Numbered from the stretch's first letter, positions 18,002 to 28,273 are shown. The stretch: DNA of 64,000 nucleotides from an uncultured Pelagibacteraceae bacterium (GCA_902521005.1 CABYPZ010000003.1:1-64000); one strand, 5' to 3'. A program made the numbers and translations. The notes: a model not told the origin generated them from the sequence alone.

Positions 18002-18781
18002 ATGGCTAGAATTTTAGCAATACTGTTTCTAAGTCTAAGTATTTTTACATCTTCATTTGCAGGAAGTGATGGTGAGAACGAATTATCAAAATCAAAAAAT
18101 GGTGAAGTCAAAGATTGTTTTGAAAAATTGAATAGAGGTATATTTGCTTTCAATCAGGCTATTGATGGTACAATTTTCGAACCACTTGCAAAAGGATATA
18201 AATATCTACCATCGCCAGTTAGAACTGGAACAAGTAATTTTGTTGGAAACGTTTCCACATTATTGACTATCCCAAATAATGTATTGCAAGGTGATTTGGA
18301 CATTGCTGGTAAAAATACTTTAAGATTTATTGTAAATACTACTGTGGGAATTGTTGGATTATTTGATCCCGCTTCTGCTATAGGACTTAATAGTTATGAA
18401 AAAGAAGACTTTGGCCAAACACTAGGCAGGTGGGGAGCAGGCGAAGGTTGTTATTTAGTTTTACCAGTTTTAGGACCTTCAACAGCTAGAGATGCTTTAG
18501 GTTCTTTAGGAAATTATATGGGCGGAGATGCTTGGTATAACGTTACTGTTAGAAACGACACTCATTACTTCGCTGATTTTGATTACTATGCATCTAAAGG
18601 AGCAGCGGGTGTAGATTTTAGAGCAAAGAACTTCGAAGATATTAATAATCTAGAAGAAAATTCAATAGATTTTTATGCATCAGTTAAAAGTTTATATTTA
18701 CAAGATAGACGTAAAAAAATTCTTAATGCAAAAGGTATAACACAAACCCAAAACGATAGCGATTGGGAAGAAATCGAATAA
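18002..18781 (+). CDS. mlaA: MlaA/VacJ family outer-membrane lipid transport protein
   Basis: 259 residues. A signal peptide (about 1-20, ending SSFA) is followed by an MlaA domain: FEKLNRGIFAFNQAID (about 37-52), the FVGNV segment, the NTTVGIVGLFDPA region and EDFGQTLGRWG. MlaA removes surface-exposed phospholipids from the outer membrane and hands them to MlaC. Family members are usually lipoproteins, but no lipobox cysteine follows the signal sequence here; a signal peptidase I site after SSFA looks more likely. mlaC follows after 10 bases. The MlaFED transporter genes are not in this window. Confidence 0.93.
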   Translation: MARILAILFLSLSIFTSSFAGSDGENELSKSKNGEVKDCFEKLNRGIFAFNQAIDGTIFEPLAKGYKYLPSPVRTGTSNFVGNVSTLLTIPNNVLQGDLDIAGKNTLRFIVNTTVGIVGLFDPASAIGLNSYEKEDFGQTLGRWGAGEGCYLVLPVLGPSTARDALGSLGNYMGGDAWYNVTVRNDTHYFADFDYYASKGAAGVDFRAKNFEDINNLEENSIDFYASVKSLYLQDRRKKILNAKGITQTQNDSDWEEIE

Positions 18782-18791
18782 ACTCAGTTAG

Positions 18792-19394
18792 ATGAGTATT
18801 AAAAAAATAAGAAAAAGTTTAATTTATATAGTCTTTAGTTTTATACTATCAAGCAATGCATTTTCAATAAGTCCTAAAGATTTTGTTCAACAAACTGTAG
18901 ATGAAGCAGCAGTCGCTTTAGGTCAAAATATAAGTAAAGAACTTAAAATTGTTAAATTAAAAACAATCGCAAATAAATCGGTAGATATTGAAGGTATAGG
19001 ACTTTATTCAATTGGAAAAAGAAGAAAAGAATTAACCGACACCCAAAAAGAAGAGTATTTAGAAATTTTTACAAAGTATTTTTTAAAATCTTTTGCGAGT
19101 AGATTGGCTCAGTATTCTGATCCTAAAATTAGAGTAGAATCTGAAAAATATTTAAATAAAAAATATACAATGGTTTCAAGCGTTCTTGTTGCGACTGATG
19201 ATAAACCTGAGGTTAAAATTGACTGGAGAGTAATAACTAAAGATCCAGAAAATCCATTAATAATAGATGTAATAATTGAGGGTGTAAGTTTGGCAAAAGT
19301 TCAAAAAGAAGAATTCAATGCTATAATTCAAAATAATGACGAAGATATAAATGCTCTTTTCAAAAATCTTTTAGATTTCGTAAATAAAGATTAG
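18792..19394 (+). CDS. mlaC: MlaC/Ttg2D family periplasmic phospholipid-binding protein
   Basis: 200 residues with a signal peptide (about 1-25, ending SNAFS) and an MlaC domain: PKDFVQQTVDEAA near the start, LTDTQKEEYLEIFTKYF (about 80-96) and VKIDWRVI, all typical of this family. MlaC carries phospholipid between MlaA and the inner-membrane MlaFEDB complex. It sits directly behind mlaA and is likely co-transcribed. The stop at 19394 lies 3 bases from the 3' end of a convergent tRNA gene, leaving no room for a separate terminator. Confidence 0.92.
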   Translation: MSIKKIRKSLIYIVFSFILSSNAFSISPKDFVQQTVDEAAVALGQNISKELKIVKLKTIANKSVDIEGIGLYSIGKRRKELTDTQKEEYLEIFTKYFLKSFASRLAQYSDPKIRVESEKYLNKKYTMVSSVLVATDDKPEVKIDWRVITKDPENPLIIDVIIEGVSLAKVQKEEFNAIIQNNDEDINALFKNLLDFVNKD

Positions 19395-19397
19395 ATT

Positions 19398-19474
19398 TGG
19401 TGGGCCCGCCAGGACTCGAACCTGGGACCAATACATTATGAGTGTACTGCTCTAACCAACTGAGCTACAGGCCC
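19398..19474 (-). tRNA. tRNA with CAU anticodon, probably tRNA-Ile2 (lysidine type)
   Basis: 77 bases including an encoded CCA. The acceptor stem GGGCCTG pairs with CGGGCCC (one G-T wobble), the anticodon loop is CTCATAA (anticodon CAT) and the T-loop is the canonical TTCGAGT. It has C4-G69 and C5-G68, which are determinants for the lysidine synthetase TilS in the E. coli tRNA-Ile2, and begins like tRNA-Ile. That favours Ile2 over elongator Met, though not conclusively. It lies 56 bases behind tRNA-Val on the same strand. Confidence 0.9.
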
Positions 19475-19530
19475 AAAATTAAAATATTAAATATATCATT
19501 TTTAGGAAGTTATCAATTGTTGATTAAAAA

Positions 19531-19605
19531 TGGTGGGCCGTGTTGGTTACGCTCCAACTACCCCTGCAATGTCAATGCAGTACTCTACTATTGAGCTAAC
19601 GGCCC
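19531..19605 (-). tRNA. tRNA-Val (GAC anticodon) with non-canonical D-loop and T-loop
   Basis: 75 bases including CCA. All four stems pair: acceptor GGGCCGT with ACGGCCC, D stem GCTC with GAGT, anticodon stem CTGCA with TGCAG, and T stem GTTGG with CCAAC. The anticodon loop TTGACAT gives GAC (valine). Unusually the T-loop is AGCGTAA in place of TTCRANN, and the seven-base D-loop AATAGTA lacks the GG dinucleotide. The gene begins 2 bases after the rpoD stop codon on the same strand, so it must be cut out of the rpoD transcript or have a promoter inside rpoD. Confidence 0.88.
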
Positions 19606-19607
19606 TT

Positions 19608-21443
19608 TTAACTTTCTAAGAAACTTTTTAGCTGTTTTGATCTACTAGGATGTTTTAATTTTCTAAGTGCTTTAGCCTCAATTTGTCTTATTCTCTCTCT
19701 TGTGACAGAAAACTGCAATCCAACTTCTTCAAGAGTATGATCAGTATTCATTCCAACACCAAATCTCATTCTTAAAACTCTTTCTTCTCTTGGGGTTAAT
19801 GTTGATAAGATTTTAGTAGTTGCTTCACTTAAGTTAGATTTTATAGCTTGTTCAAGTGGAGCTAATGCTTTTGTATCTTCAATAAAATCTCCCAAACTAC
19901 TATCTTCTTCGTCACCAACTGGTTTTTCTAATGACACAGGTTCTTTAGAAATCTTTAATACTTTTCTAACTTTATCTAATGGCATTCTTAATTTCTTTGC
20001 TAATTCTTCTGGGGTAGCTTCTCTTCCAAATTCACTCAATATCAATCTCTGAGTTCTAACAATCTTATTTATTGTTTCAATCATATGTACTGGAATTCTA
20101 ATTGTTCTTGCTTGGTCAGCAATTGATCTGGTAATAGCCTGTCTAATCCACCAAGTGGCATAAGTTGAAAACTTGTATCCTCTTCTATATTCAAATTTAT
20201 CAACTGCTTTCATCAAACCAATATTTCCCTCTTGAATTAAATCTAAAAATTGAAGACCTCTATTTGTATATTTTTTAGCAATAGATATAACTAACCTTAA
20301 GTTTGCCTCTACCATTTCTTTTTTGGCAATTCTTGATTCTTTTTCTCCTTTTTGAATTCTACTTACTAATTTTTTAAAATCTGTAACTGATACACCAAGT
20401 TTATTACTTATTTCTACCAATCTTTCTCTGATATTTTTAAACTCATCTTTATTTTTTTGGAAGAACTTTTTCCAGATTTCGTTAGTATTTAAAAAATTTT
20501 TTAAGTTTGGATTTATTTCATTTCCAACATAAAATTTAATAAATTCATCTCTGTTGATTTTATTATCTATAGCTAATCTTAAAAGATTTCCCTCCAAAGA
20601 AACGATCTTCTTGTTTTCTATATAATGTCTTTGAACTAAATCCTCTAAAACGGATGGAGAAAGTTGTAAGGTTTTAATATTTTCCAGAATACTTTCGACA
20701 ATTTTGTCATAATTTTTTTGTTTGGAATTTGAAAAAACATTTGAGTTTAATACACATTCAAGTTTTTCTTTTTGGTACTTAATTAATTTATTGTATTCTT
20801 TTGTTAGAGTATTAACTGTTTTTAGAACTTTTGGCTTAATCTCAGTTTCCATTGCTGCTAAAGTAGGATTGAACTCATCATCACTAACTTCAGAATTTTC
20901 TTCAGAATTTTCTTCAGCGTCATCGTTTTCACCTTTTTTTTGTTTAACACTGGTTCCTGTATCTTCATCTTCAGTATAATTAGTATCTATATCTATAATT
21001 TCTCTTACTAAAATTTCATCACTCTGTAATTTAATATTCCATTCAAAAAATTGTTGGGCTGTGATTGGACTTTGAGATAAAGCATTTAACATCACATCTT
21101 TTCCTGCTTCTATTCTTTTAGCAATTGCAATTTCTCCCTCTCTTGAGAGTAATTCAACTCCTCCCATTTCTCTAAGATACATTCTGATCGGATCATCACT
21201 TTTCTCTGCTGATTTACCTTCTTCTTTAGAACTTGAATCTTTTTTTCTTAAAACTTTGAAGTCTGATTTTTTTTCTACTAAAACTATTTTGTCATCTAAT
21301 ATATGAATAAATGCTTGGGCAAGATTCTCTTGTGATAAATTTCTTTTTCCTAAAGATTTATTTAATTCTTCATAAGTTATAAAACCTCTATGGACACCTC
21401 GGCCCATTAGTCTTGCAAACGATTTTGTAATAATTCTTTCCAC
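19608..21443 (-). CDS. rpoD: RNA polymerase primary sigma factor RpoD
   Basis: 611 residues from a GTG start at 21443; an in-frame stop lies upstream and no ATG is available nearer. Region 1.2 ([11 protein letters not shown], about 84-94), an acidic non-conserved insert (about 165-190), regions 2.1-2.4 ([48 protein letters not shown]), region 3 and region 4.2 ([27 protein letters not shown]) are all present. It directs RNA polymerase to housekeeping promoters. dnaG lies upstream on the same strand, and tRNA-Val follows 2 bases after the stop. Confidence 0.98.
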   Translation of the reverse strand: MERIITKSFARLMGRGVHRGFITYEELNKSLGKRNLSQENLAQAFIHILDDKIVLVEKKSDFKVLRKKDSSSKEEGKSAEKSDDPIRMYLREMGGVELLSREGEIAIAKRIEAGKDVMLNALSQSPITAQQFFEWNIKLQSDEILVREIIDIDTNYTEDEDTGTSVKQKKGENDDAEENSEENSEVSDDEFNPTLAAMETEIKPKVLKTVNTLTKEYNKLIKYQKEKLECVLNSNVFSNSKQKNYDKIVESILENIKTLQLSPSVLEDLVQRHYIENKKIVSLEGNLLRLAIDNKINRDEFIKFYVGNEINPNLKNFLNTNEIWKKFFQKNKDEFKNIRERLVEISNKLGVSVTDFKKLVSRIQKGEKESRIAKKEMVEANLRLVISIAKKYTNRGLQFLDLIQEGNIGLMKAVDKFEYRRGYKFSTYATWWIRQAITRSIADQARTIRIPVHMIETINKIVRTQRLILSEFGREATPEELAKKLRMPLDKVRKVLKISKEPVSLEKPVGDEEDSSLGDFIEDTKALAPLEQAIKSNLSEATTKILSTLTPREERVLRMRFGVGMNTDHTLEEVGLQFSVTRERIRQIEAKALRKLKHPSRSKQLKSFLES

Positions 21444-21510
21444 AGTAAAATAAGTTAGGAAGTCTTATATAATATCAAATCTAAAAAAATCCATCGTTAA
21501 TTTATTAAAT

Positions 21511-23283
21511 TTAGTTGATTTTTTGCAATTTTTTCAGCTCTTTAATTTCGTTAAATGTACTTTCGTTAAAATCTTTAGAAAACTTAGATTCTAATTCCTC
21601 GATTCTTACCTCAAGCTCATAGTTTTTGATATCTCTGATAATTTCATGCAACAATTCTATCTTTTCTCCGTTGTTATCTTCAACTTTATTTAGAACATAT
21701 TTTATTGATGCAAATTTTGTGATTTTTTCAATTATGTTCTGGTCTAGAGAAAGTTTTTCTAGGGTTATGTCTTTTTCATTAAATAATTTTCCTAAAATAC
21801 TTTCAAAAATTAATTTATTTTCTGTACTAAATAATTTTACATTTTGAATTAAATTTAAATTTTCTTTTAAAAGATCTAAGTTATTTATAACAATATATAA
21901 AAAAGAATATTCTTTTATCTCAATATAACTAAGATTTTTTGTTTCATTAAAAAACTTTTGGGTAGATTTTAACGATCTGGCCTTTGGTTTAAACTTATAT
22001 TTTCTTTCATTTGTGTTGGGTGTTAGGTTATGTATTTTTTCCAAATAATTCTCTAATACATATTTTTTTATAAACTCATCTTTTATAGAATTGGCGATTG
22101 ATCTAACTGTTTTTTCAAATATTGCTAATGAAGATGGATTATCCTCTACTTTATTTTTATAATGCTGAAATATAAAATTGTTAATTAAAACTTTATTAGT
22201 TTTGGTAAAATCAATAAAATAATCTTTACCATGTTTATTAACAAAGCTATCAGGATCTTCTTCATCTGGTAAAAATAAGAATGAAATATTTTTTTCAGGT
22301 TTTAATTCTTTGATTAAACTCTCGGCAGCTCTTAAGGCTGCTTTGTATCCACTTTCATCTCCATCAAAGCATATTACTATATCATCGTAAAATTGATTTA
22401 AAATTGACATTTGTTTTTCAGTAAGTGATGTTCCTAAATTGGCTACTGTATTATATATTCCCTTATTACTTAAGCTAACAACATCCATGTAACCTTCGAC
22501 TAGATAAATATAATCAATTTTATTTGAAAACTTTCTTGCAAAATCTAAATTGTATAAATTTGAACCTTTTTTAAAAAATGGTGTTTCAGGAGAATTGATA
22601 TATTTTGCAAAATTATTATTTTCTTTTATCTTTCTTCCACCTAGTGCGATTGGATAGCCGGTAATGCTATTAATAGGAAATACTACCCTTTCTTTAAATC
22701 TTTCAATTAAAACTTTTCTTTTTTCATCTAAATAAAATAATCCTGTTTCAAGTAAACTTTTTTGATTAAATCTACTTTCTAATTCTCTGACAAAAGAAGT
22801 ATTGGGTTGTACATAACCAATATTAAACTTTACTACTTCTTCTTTTGTTAAATTTCTTTTTTTGAGATATTCTTTAACAAATATAAGATCATTATTTTTT
22901 AAAAGTTCGTTGTGACAAAAATCTACATAGGTTTTAAAAATTTCAGAGTATTCTTTCCATTGATTTTCTCTTTCTTCATCTTTTTTTGTGAAAGTATATG
23001 TTTGCATTCCAGCTAAATTAGCTAAATATTTAACAGCCTCTCCAAATCTTAAGTTTTGGGTTTTCATTATAAAATCAAAAATATTCCCATGTTCAGAAGT
23101 ACTGAAACAATGATAAAAACCCTTTTCATCATTTACAGTAAACGATGGAGTTTTTTCAGTCTTAAAAGGTGACAAACCCACAAATTCTTTTCCTCTTTTT
23201 TTTAAACTTACTGTTTTAGAAACTACTGTAGAAACTTTTAATCTTGTTTTTATTTCTTCGAGATATTCCTTTGGGTACTTCAT
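21511..23283 (-). CDS. dnaG: DNA primase
   Basis: 590 residues. DnaG makes RNA primers for replication. It has the N-terminal zinc-domain fold (about 30-75), the Toprim catalytic core (YLVEGYMDVVSL with its glutamate, FDGDESGYKAALRAAE with the acidic pair) and a C-terminal helicase-binding region. The zinc domain has lost most metal ligands: where C-P-F-H is expected the sequence is SPFK (38-41), and the second pair is C59 with T62 in place of cysteine. The gene precedes rpoD as in the classic macromolecular-synthesis operon, with yqeY upstream. Confidence 0.96.
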   Translation of the reverse strand: MKYPKEYLEEIKTRLKVSTVVSKTVSLKKRGKEFVGLSPFKTEKTPSFTVNDEKGFYHCFSTSEHGNIFDFIMKTQNLRFGEAVKYLANLAGMQTYTFTKKDEERENQWKEYSEIFKTYVDFCHNELLKNNDLIFVKEYLKKRNLTKEEVVKFNIGYVQPNTSFVRELESRFNQKSLLETGLFYLDEKRKVLIERFKERVVFPINSITGYPIALGGRKIKENNNFAKYINSPETPFFKKGSNLYNLDFARKFSNKIDYIYLVEGYMDVVSLSNKGIYNTVANLGTSLTEKQMSILNQFYDDIVICFDGDESGYKAALRAAESLIKELKPEKNISFLFLPDEEDPDSFVNKHGKDYFIDFTKTNKVLINNFIFQHYKNKVEDNPSSLAIFEKTVRSIANSIKDEFIKKYVLENYLEKIHNLTPNTNERKYKFKPKARSLKSTQKFFNETKNLSYIEIKEYSFLYIVINNLDLLKENLNLIQNVKLFSTENKLIFESILGKLFNEKDITLEKLSLDQNIIEKITKFASIKYVLNKVEDNNGEKIELLHEIIRDIKNYELEVRIEELESKFSKDFNESTFNEIKELKKLQKIN

Positions 23284-23297
23284 AATAATATATGGCT

Positions 23298-23756
23298 TTA
23301 ACTTAACAAATCTTTTAAAATTTTACCTGCTTTTGAAAAATCTAAGTTATCAGAATAATCTTTTTTTAACTCTCCCATAATTTTTCCCATGTCCTTGATC
23401 GTTTGAGCGCCAATTTTAGTTTTAATATCTAAACAAATTTTTTTAATTTCCTCATCACTTAATTGTTTTGGTAAGTAGCTTGATAAAATCTCAAGTTCAC
23501 TTTCTTCGACTTTTAATAAATCATCTCTATTATTTTTTTTATAAATCTCAATTGATTCGGCTCTTTGTTTAATCATTTTTTTTAATAATTTTTTTATATC
23601 ATCATCCCCTGTTTCTTTCTTATCGGGTCCTGACCTGTTGGATATATCCAAATCTTTGATACCTGACAAAATTAACCTGTAAGTTGAGATTTTTGACTTA
23701 TCTTTAGCCTTTAAAGCTTCATTATAATCTGAATTAATTTTATTTTTGAGTTCCAT
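23298..23756 (-). CDS. GatB/YqeY domain protein
   Basis: 152 residues, the full length of a YqeY protein. These proteins share the tail domain of GatB, the tRNA-dependent amidotransferase subunit, and are thought to bind tRNA; their exact role is not settled. Visible features are DYNEALKAKDKSKISTYRLI at the start, QRAESIEIYKKNNRDDL in the middle and the GKIMGELKK segment near the end. It is 14 bases upstream of dnaG on the same strand, an association common in bacteria (yqeY-dnaG-rpoD). Confidence 0.92.
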   Translation of the reverse strand: MELKNKINSDYNEALKAKDKSKISTYRLILSGIKDLDISNRSGPDKKETGDDDIKKLLKKMIKQRAESIEIYKKNNRDDLLKVEESELEILSSYLPKQLSDEEIKKICLDIKTKIGAQTIKDMGKIMGELKKDYSDNLDFSKAGKILKDLLS

Positions 23757-23777
23757 AACTTATCCACTGTATAGAAA

Positions 23778-23799
23778 AATTTGTTTAAAAGAACAAATT
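23778..23799. other. Perfect 8-bp inverted repeat between yqeY and carA
   Basis: AATTTGTT at 23778-23785 and AACAAATT at 23792-23799 are perfect inverted repeats around a 6-base loop. They sit in the 121-base divergent intergenic region, upstream of the likely carA promoter. They could be an operator for either gene, or a chance AT-rich palindrome. There is no T-run suggesting a terminator. Confidence 0.3.
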
Positions 23800-23827
23800 G
23801 TATTTTAAAAAAATTACATTAGATCTG

Positions 23828-23856
23828 TTGCGTAAAATTTGGATTTATTGTATTAA
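23828..23856 (+). promoter_or_regulatory. Possible carAB promoter
   Basis: TTGCGT (23828-23833), a 17-base spacer and TATTAA (23851-23856) give a reasonable sigma-70 match. Transcription would start near 23863, leaving a leader of about 15 bases before the TTG start of carA. The evidence is spacing and hexamer match only. Confidence 0.35.
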
Positions 23857-23877
23857 CCTTTAACTCATGAGTTGTAA

Positions 23878-25071
23878 TTGACGTCAAAACAAAAAAATAA
23901 AAAATCAGTAAACTCAAAATTATCCCAAGCTATTTTAGTTTTAGACAATAAATCTATTTTTAAAGGTTTGGGCCTAGGCTACAAAGGTATAGCAACTGGT
24001 GAGGTATGCTTTAATACCTCAATTACCGGATATCAAGAGATTATTTCTGATCCATCTTACGCTGGGCAAATAATTAACTTTACTTTTCCACATATAGGGA
24101 ATGTTGGAACAAATAAAGAGGACATTGAGTCTGACAAAATTTGGACAAGAGGGGTAATATTTAATTCAGAGATTACAAGTCCATCTAATTATAGATCATT
24201 AAAAAATTTAGATGAGTGGTTAAGCAAAAATAAAATTGTAGGAATTACTGGATTAGATACTAGAAACCTAACTAATTATATAAGAGACAATGGTGCTCCT
24301 AGGGGAACAATTTCAAATACTAAAACAGGAAATTTTAACATAAAAAAATTAATTAATACGTCTTTAAAATGGCCTGGTTTAAAAGGATTAGATCTTGCAA
24401 AAGAAGTAAGTACAAAAAAAATTTACAAATGGAAAGGTTTAAAAACTTGGGTAAAAGGTAAGGGGTTTCAGAAAACAAATAAAAAAAATTACAAAATTAT
24501 CGCAATTGATTATGGAATAAAAAAAAATATTCTTAGATATTTTTCAAACTATAACTGTGAGGTTACAGTTGTTCCTTGCAAGCACTCATCTGATCAAATA
24601 TTAAATCTTAAACCACAGGGAATATTTTTATCAAATGGGCCGGGTGATCCTGCTGCAACAGGAAAATATTCTGTGAAAATTATCCAAGAACTAATTAAAA
24701 AAAATTTACCAGTTTTTGGAATTTGCCTAGGACATCAATTATTGGCACTAGCGCTTAATGCTAAAACAAAAAAAATGAAATTAGGACATAGGGGAGCCAA
24801 TCATCCAGTAAAAAATTTAATTAATAATAAAGTAGAAATTACAAGTCAAAACCATGGCTTTGAAGTTATTAAAGAAAGTCTTCCAAAAAATGTTGAGATT
24901 ACACATAAATCACTTTTTGATAATTCTATTGAAGGAATAAAATTAAAAAATAAACCTGTATATTCAGTCCAGTATCACCCAGAGTCAAATCCAGGACCTC
25001 AGGATAGTCACTACTTGTTTAATGAATTTATTAAAGATGTAAAAAAATATGCCAAAAAGAAAAGATATTAA
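23878..25071 (+). CDS. carA: Carbamoyl-phosphate synthase, small (glutaminase) subunit
   Basis: 397 residues. CarA hydrolyses glutamine and passes ammonia to CarB for carbamoyl phosphate, the precursor of pyrimidines and arginine. The N-terminal domain starts at [13 protein letters not shown] (about 18-30). The class I amidotransferase domain has the nucleophile Cys283 in GICLGHQ and the partners His367 and Glu369 in YHPES. No ATG is available: a stop sits immediately upstream of the TTG at 23878, and no methionine codon occurs before the conserved domain, so a TTG start is inferred. The 3' end overlaps carB by 23 bases. Confidence 0.96.
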   Translation: MTSKQKNKKSVNSKLSQAILVLDNKSIFKGLGLGYKGIATGEVCFNTSITGYQEIISDPSYAGQIINFTFPHIGNVGTNKEDIESDKIWTRGVIFNSEITSPSNYRSLKNLDEWLSKNKIVGITGLDTRNLTNYIRDNGAPRGTISNTKTGNFNIKKLINTSLKWPGLKGLDLAKEVSTKKIYKWKGLKTWVKGKGFQKTNKKNYKIIAIDYGIKKNILRYFSNYNCEVTVVPCKHSSDQILNLKPQGIFLSNGPGDPAATGKYSVKIIQELIKKNLPVFGICLGHQLLALALNAKTKKMKLGHRGANHPVKNLINNKVEITSQNHGFEVIKESLPKNVEITHKSLFDNSIEGIKLKNKPVYSVQYHPESNPGPQDSHYLFNEFIKDVKKYAKKKRY

Positions 25072-28000
25072 AAAAATTTTAGTTATAGGAGCAGGTCCAA
25101 TAATTATAGGTCAAGCATGTGAGTTTGATTATTCAGGGACCCAGGCTTGTAAAGCTTTAAAAGATGAGGGATATAAAGTGATATTAATTAATTCAAATCC
25201 TGCAACTATTATGACTGATCCCGAAGTTGCTGACAAAACCTACATTGAACCAATATCTATTAAGATTTTAGAAGAGGTAATAAAAAAAGAAAAGCCAGAT
25301 GCCATACTTCCAACTATGGGTGGTCAAACAGCATTAAATTTAGCAATCAATGCAGAAAAAGTTGGCTTGCTTAAAAAACATAAGATTGAACTAATTGGTG
25401 CAAATTCTAAAGCTATTCAAAATGCGGAGGATAGAAAAAAATTTAGAAAAAATATGTCTGATATTGGCATTGATCTGCCAAAGTCAGAAATTGTTAATAA
25501 ATTTAGTCAAGCTAACAAATGTCTAAAAAAAATTGGTTTACCTGCAATTATTCGCCCATCTTTTACATTGGGTGGACTGGGAGGAGGAATAGCTAAAAAT
25601 AAAAAAGAATTTTATAAAATAGTTAAAGAAGGTTTGCATGAGTCTCCACAAAATCAAGTTTTAGTGGAAGAATGTCTTGAAGGTTGGAAAGAATTTGAAA
25701 TGGAGGTAGTAAGGGATAGAAATGATAATTGCATTATTATTTGCTCGATAGAAAATATAGATCCTATGGGAATTCATACAGGAGACTCGGTTACTATTGC
25801 TCCAGCTTTAACTTTAACTGATAAAGAATATCAAGTGATGAGAAACGCTTCTATAGCTTGTCTTAGAAAAATTGGTGTAGAGACAGGAGGTTCAAATGTC
25901 CAGTTTGCAATAAATCCAAGAAACGGAAGAATGGTAATAATTGAAATGAACCCTAGAGTTTCAAGATCATCTGCATTAGCATCAAAAGCTACTGGCTTTC
26001 CAATAGCAAAAGTAGCTGCAAAATTAGCTGTTGGATATACATTAGATGAATTACAAAACGAAATTACAAAAGTAACTCCAGCATCATTTGAACCGACAAT
26101 TGATTATATTGTAACTAAGATACCAAGATTTACATTTGAAAAATTCTCAGACACAAAAGCAATTTTAGGAACTTCAATGAGGTCTGTTGGGGAAGCAATG
26201 GCAATTGGTAGAAATTTTAAAGAATCTTTTCAAAAAGCTTTGGTATCTTTAGAAACTGGACTATCTGGCCTAGATAATATATTTAATTTTTCAAAAAAAG
26301 AAATCTTACAAAAATTAAAAGTTAATATACCAAATAAATTATTGTTGATTGCAGAGGCTTTTAGAAAGAAAATTCCAATAAACAAAATATATCAGTTGTC
26401 AAAAGTCGATCCTTGGTTTTTAAACCAAATAAAAGAAATAGTCGATGAAGAGAATAAAATCATTGCATATGGCCTTCCAAAGTCTTTCGAAGGTTTTAAC
26501 AGAATAAAATCAATCGGTTTTTCAGATAAAAAATTATCTATTCTTTCTGGTTTGAAAGAAGAAGTTGTCAGATCAAAAAGGTCAGCTTTAAAAGTGTTTC
26601 CAGTGTTTAAAAAAGTAGATACCTGCGCAGCTGAGTTTAAATCTTTTACACCTTATATGTATTCAACATATCAGAGAAATTTTTCAATAAATACCGAGTG
26701 TGAAGCGAACCCAAGTGATAGAAAGAAAATTATCATTCTTGGGGGTGGTCCAAATAGAATTGGTCAGGGAATAGAATTTGATTATTGCTGTTGCCAGGCT
26801 AGTTTTTCTTTAAAAGAAGCTGGCTTTGAAACGATAATGGTTAATTGTAATCCTGAGACAGTTTCTACTGACTATGATACAAGTGATAGGCTTTATTTTG
26901 AGCCTTTAATTGAAGAGTTTGTACAAAATATAATTTTAAAAGAAAAATCAAAAGGAAATCTTTTAGGAGTTATTGCTCAGTTTGGTGGCCAAACTCCAAT
27001 TAAACTAGCCAAGTTTTTATATCAAAATAAATTACCAATTCTTGGAACCCAATATTCATCAATTGATCTTGCGGAAGATAGAGACAGATTTAGAGATTTA
27101 TTAATCAAATTAAAATTAAAACAAGCTGAAAGCGGGATAGCTTATAAATTTGATGAAGCTATAAGAATAACTGAAAATATTGGTTTGCCTGTAGTAGTTA
27201 GGCCTTCATATGTTTTGGGGGGAAGAGCTATGGAAATTGTTTATGACAAAAGCCAATTAAATCAATTTATTGATGAGGCATTTAAAGCATCAGAACAAAA
27301 TCCAATATTAATTGATAAGTTTATAGAAAATGCAATGGAAGTAGATGTTGATGCAATATCAGATGGAAAAGAAGTTTATGTTGCTGGTATTATGCAACAT
27401 ATTGAAGAGGCTGGAATTCATTCAGGTGATTCCGCTTGTTGTTTACCACCAATATCAATTAAAGATAATTTACTTAAAGAGATTAAAGTTCAAACTAGAA
27501 AATTAGCCTTAGCTTTAAAAGTAAAAGGCCTTCTTAACATTCAATATGCAATTAAAAATGACGAAATCTTCGTTATTGAGGTAAACCCAAGAGCTAGTAG
27601 AACAGTCCCTTTTGTATCAAAGGCTAATGGTATTCCGCTTGCTAAAATCGCTTCTAGAATTATGGCTGGAGAAAAACTATCCAAATATAAATTAAAATAT
27701 AAAACAAATAAAAGATTTGCAGTGAAAGAGGCTGTTTTTCCTTTTAATAAATTTCCTGACAGCGATGTACTGCTCGGCCCTGAAATGAAATCAACTGGAG
27801 AGGTTATGGGTTTTGATGATGATCTGGGAATGGCGATTGCAAAAAGTCAAATAGGTGCATCTAACTCATTGCCTACAAGTGGATTGGCATTTTTATCTGT
27901 AAAAAATTCTCATAAAAGAGAAATAGTTGATGTTGCAAAAAAATTAGCAAGATTAGGGTTTTCACTTTGTGGAACTAAAGGTACGGCAAGTATTATTAAA

Positions 28001-28273
28001 AAAAATGGAATGAAGTGCAGAGAAATAAATAAAGTAAGCAGTGGAAATCCACATATTGTAGATGTTTTAAATTCTAAAAAAATTTCATTAGTTATTAATA
28101 CTGGTGGAGGAAATAGTGAATATAGAATTAGTGATGCTAGAGCATTAAGAAGAGCTACGCTATTAAATAAAGTTCCATATTGTACCAATATGTCAACTGC
28201 ATATGCTTTCTTGGAGGGAATTAAATCTCTTAAAACAAAGAAACTTGAAGTAAAATCATTACAAGATAAATGA
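25049..28273 (+). CDS. carB: Carbamoyl-phosphate synthase, large subunit
   Basis: 1074 residues, the full family length. Two duplicated ATP-grasp halves are visible, each with its own glycine-rich loop: [19 protein letters not shown] near residue 12 and [18 protein letters not shown] near 567. The first half phosphorylates bicarbonate and the second phosphorylates carbamate. The C-terminal MGS-like allosteric domain (about 940-1074) contains [10 protein letters not shown] and [20 protein letters not shown]. It starts inside the last codons of carA, which suggests coupled translation of the two subunits. Confidence 0.98.
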   Translation: MPKRKDIKKILVIGAGPIIIGQACEFDYSGTQACKALKDEGYKVILINSNPATIMTDPEVADKTYIEPISIKILEEVIKKEKPDAILPTMGGQTALNLAINAEKVGLLKKHKIELIGANSKAIQNAEDRKKFRKNMSDIGIDLPKSEIVNKFSQANKCLKKIGLPAIIRPSFTLGGLGGGIAKNKKEFYKIVKEGLHESPQNQVLVEECLEGWKEFEMEVVRDRNDNCIIICSIENIDPMGIHTGDSVTIAPALTLTDKEYQVMRNASIACLRKIGVETGGSNVQFAINPRNGRMVIIEMNPRVSRSSALASKATGFPIAKVAAKLAVGYTLDELQNEITKVTPASFEPTIDYIVTKIPRFTFEKFSDTKAILGTSMRSVGEAMAIGRNFKESFQKALVSLETGLSGLDNIFNFSKKEILQKLKVNIPNKLLLIAEAFRKKIPINKIYQLSKVDPWFLNQIKEIVDEENKIIAYGLPKSFEGFNRIKSIGFSDKKLSILSGLKEEVVRSKRSALKVFPVFKKVDTCAAEFKSFTPYMYSTYQRNFSINTECEANPSDRKKIIILGGGPNRIGQGIEFDYCCCQASFSLKEAGFETIMVNCNPETVSTDYDTSDRLYFEPLIEEFVQNIILKEKSKGNLLGVIAQFGGQTPIKLAKFLYQNKLPILGTQYSSIDLAEDRDRFRDLLIKLKLKQAESGIAYKFDEAIRITENIGLPVVVRPSYVLGGRAMEIVYDKSQLNQFIDEAFKASEQNPILIDKFIENAMEVDVDAISDGKEVYVAGIMQHIEEAGIHSGDSACCLPPISIKDNLLKEIKVQTRKLALALKVKGLLNIQYAIKNDEIFVIEVNPRASRTVPFVSKANGIPLAKIASRIMAGEKLSKYKLKYKTNKRFAVKEAVFPFNKFPDSDVLLGPEMKSTGEVMGFDDDLGMAIAKSQIGASNSLPTSGLAFLSVKNSHKREIVDVAKKLARLGFSLCGTKGTASIIKKNGMKCREINKVSSGNPHIVDVLNSKKISLVINTGGGNSEYRISDARALRRATLLNKVPYCTNMSTAYAFLEGIKSLKTKKLEVKSLQDK

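Noticed and set aside
20880-20925. Short direct repeat in rpoD
   Set aside because: Two copies of a 15-base unit encode an acidic Glu-Asn-Ser stretch in the non-conserved region; a simple low-complexity insert without further structure.
23757-23877. Possible riboswitch or attenuator before carA
   Set aside because: Only one 8-bp palindrome is present; there is no run of alternative stems, peptide leader or T-tract, and the region is too short for a known pyrimidine or arginine leader element.
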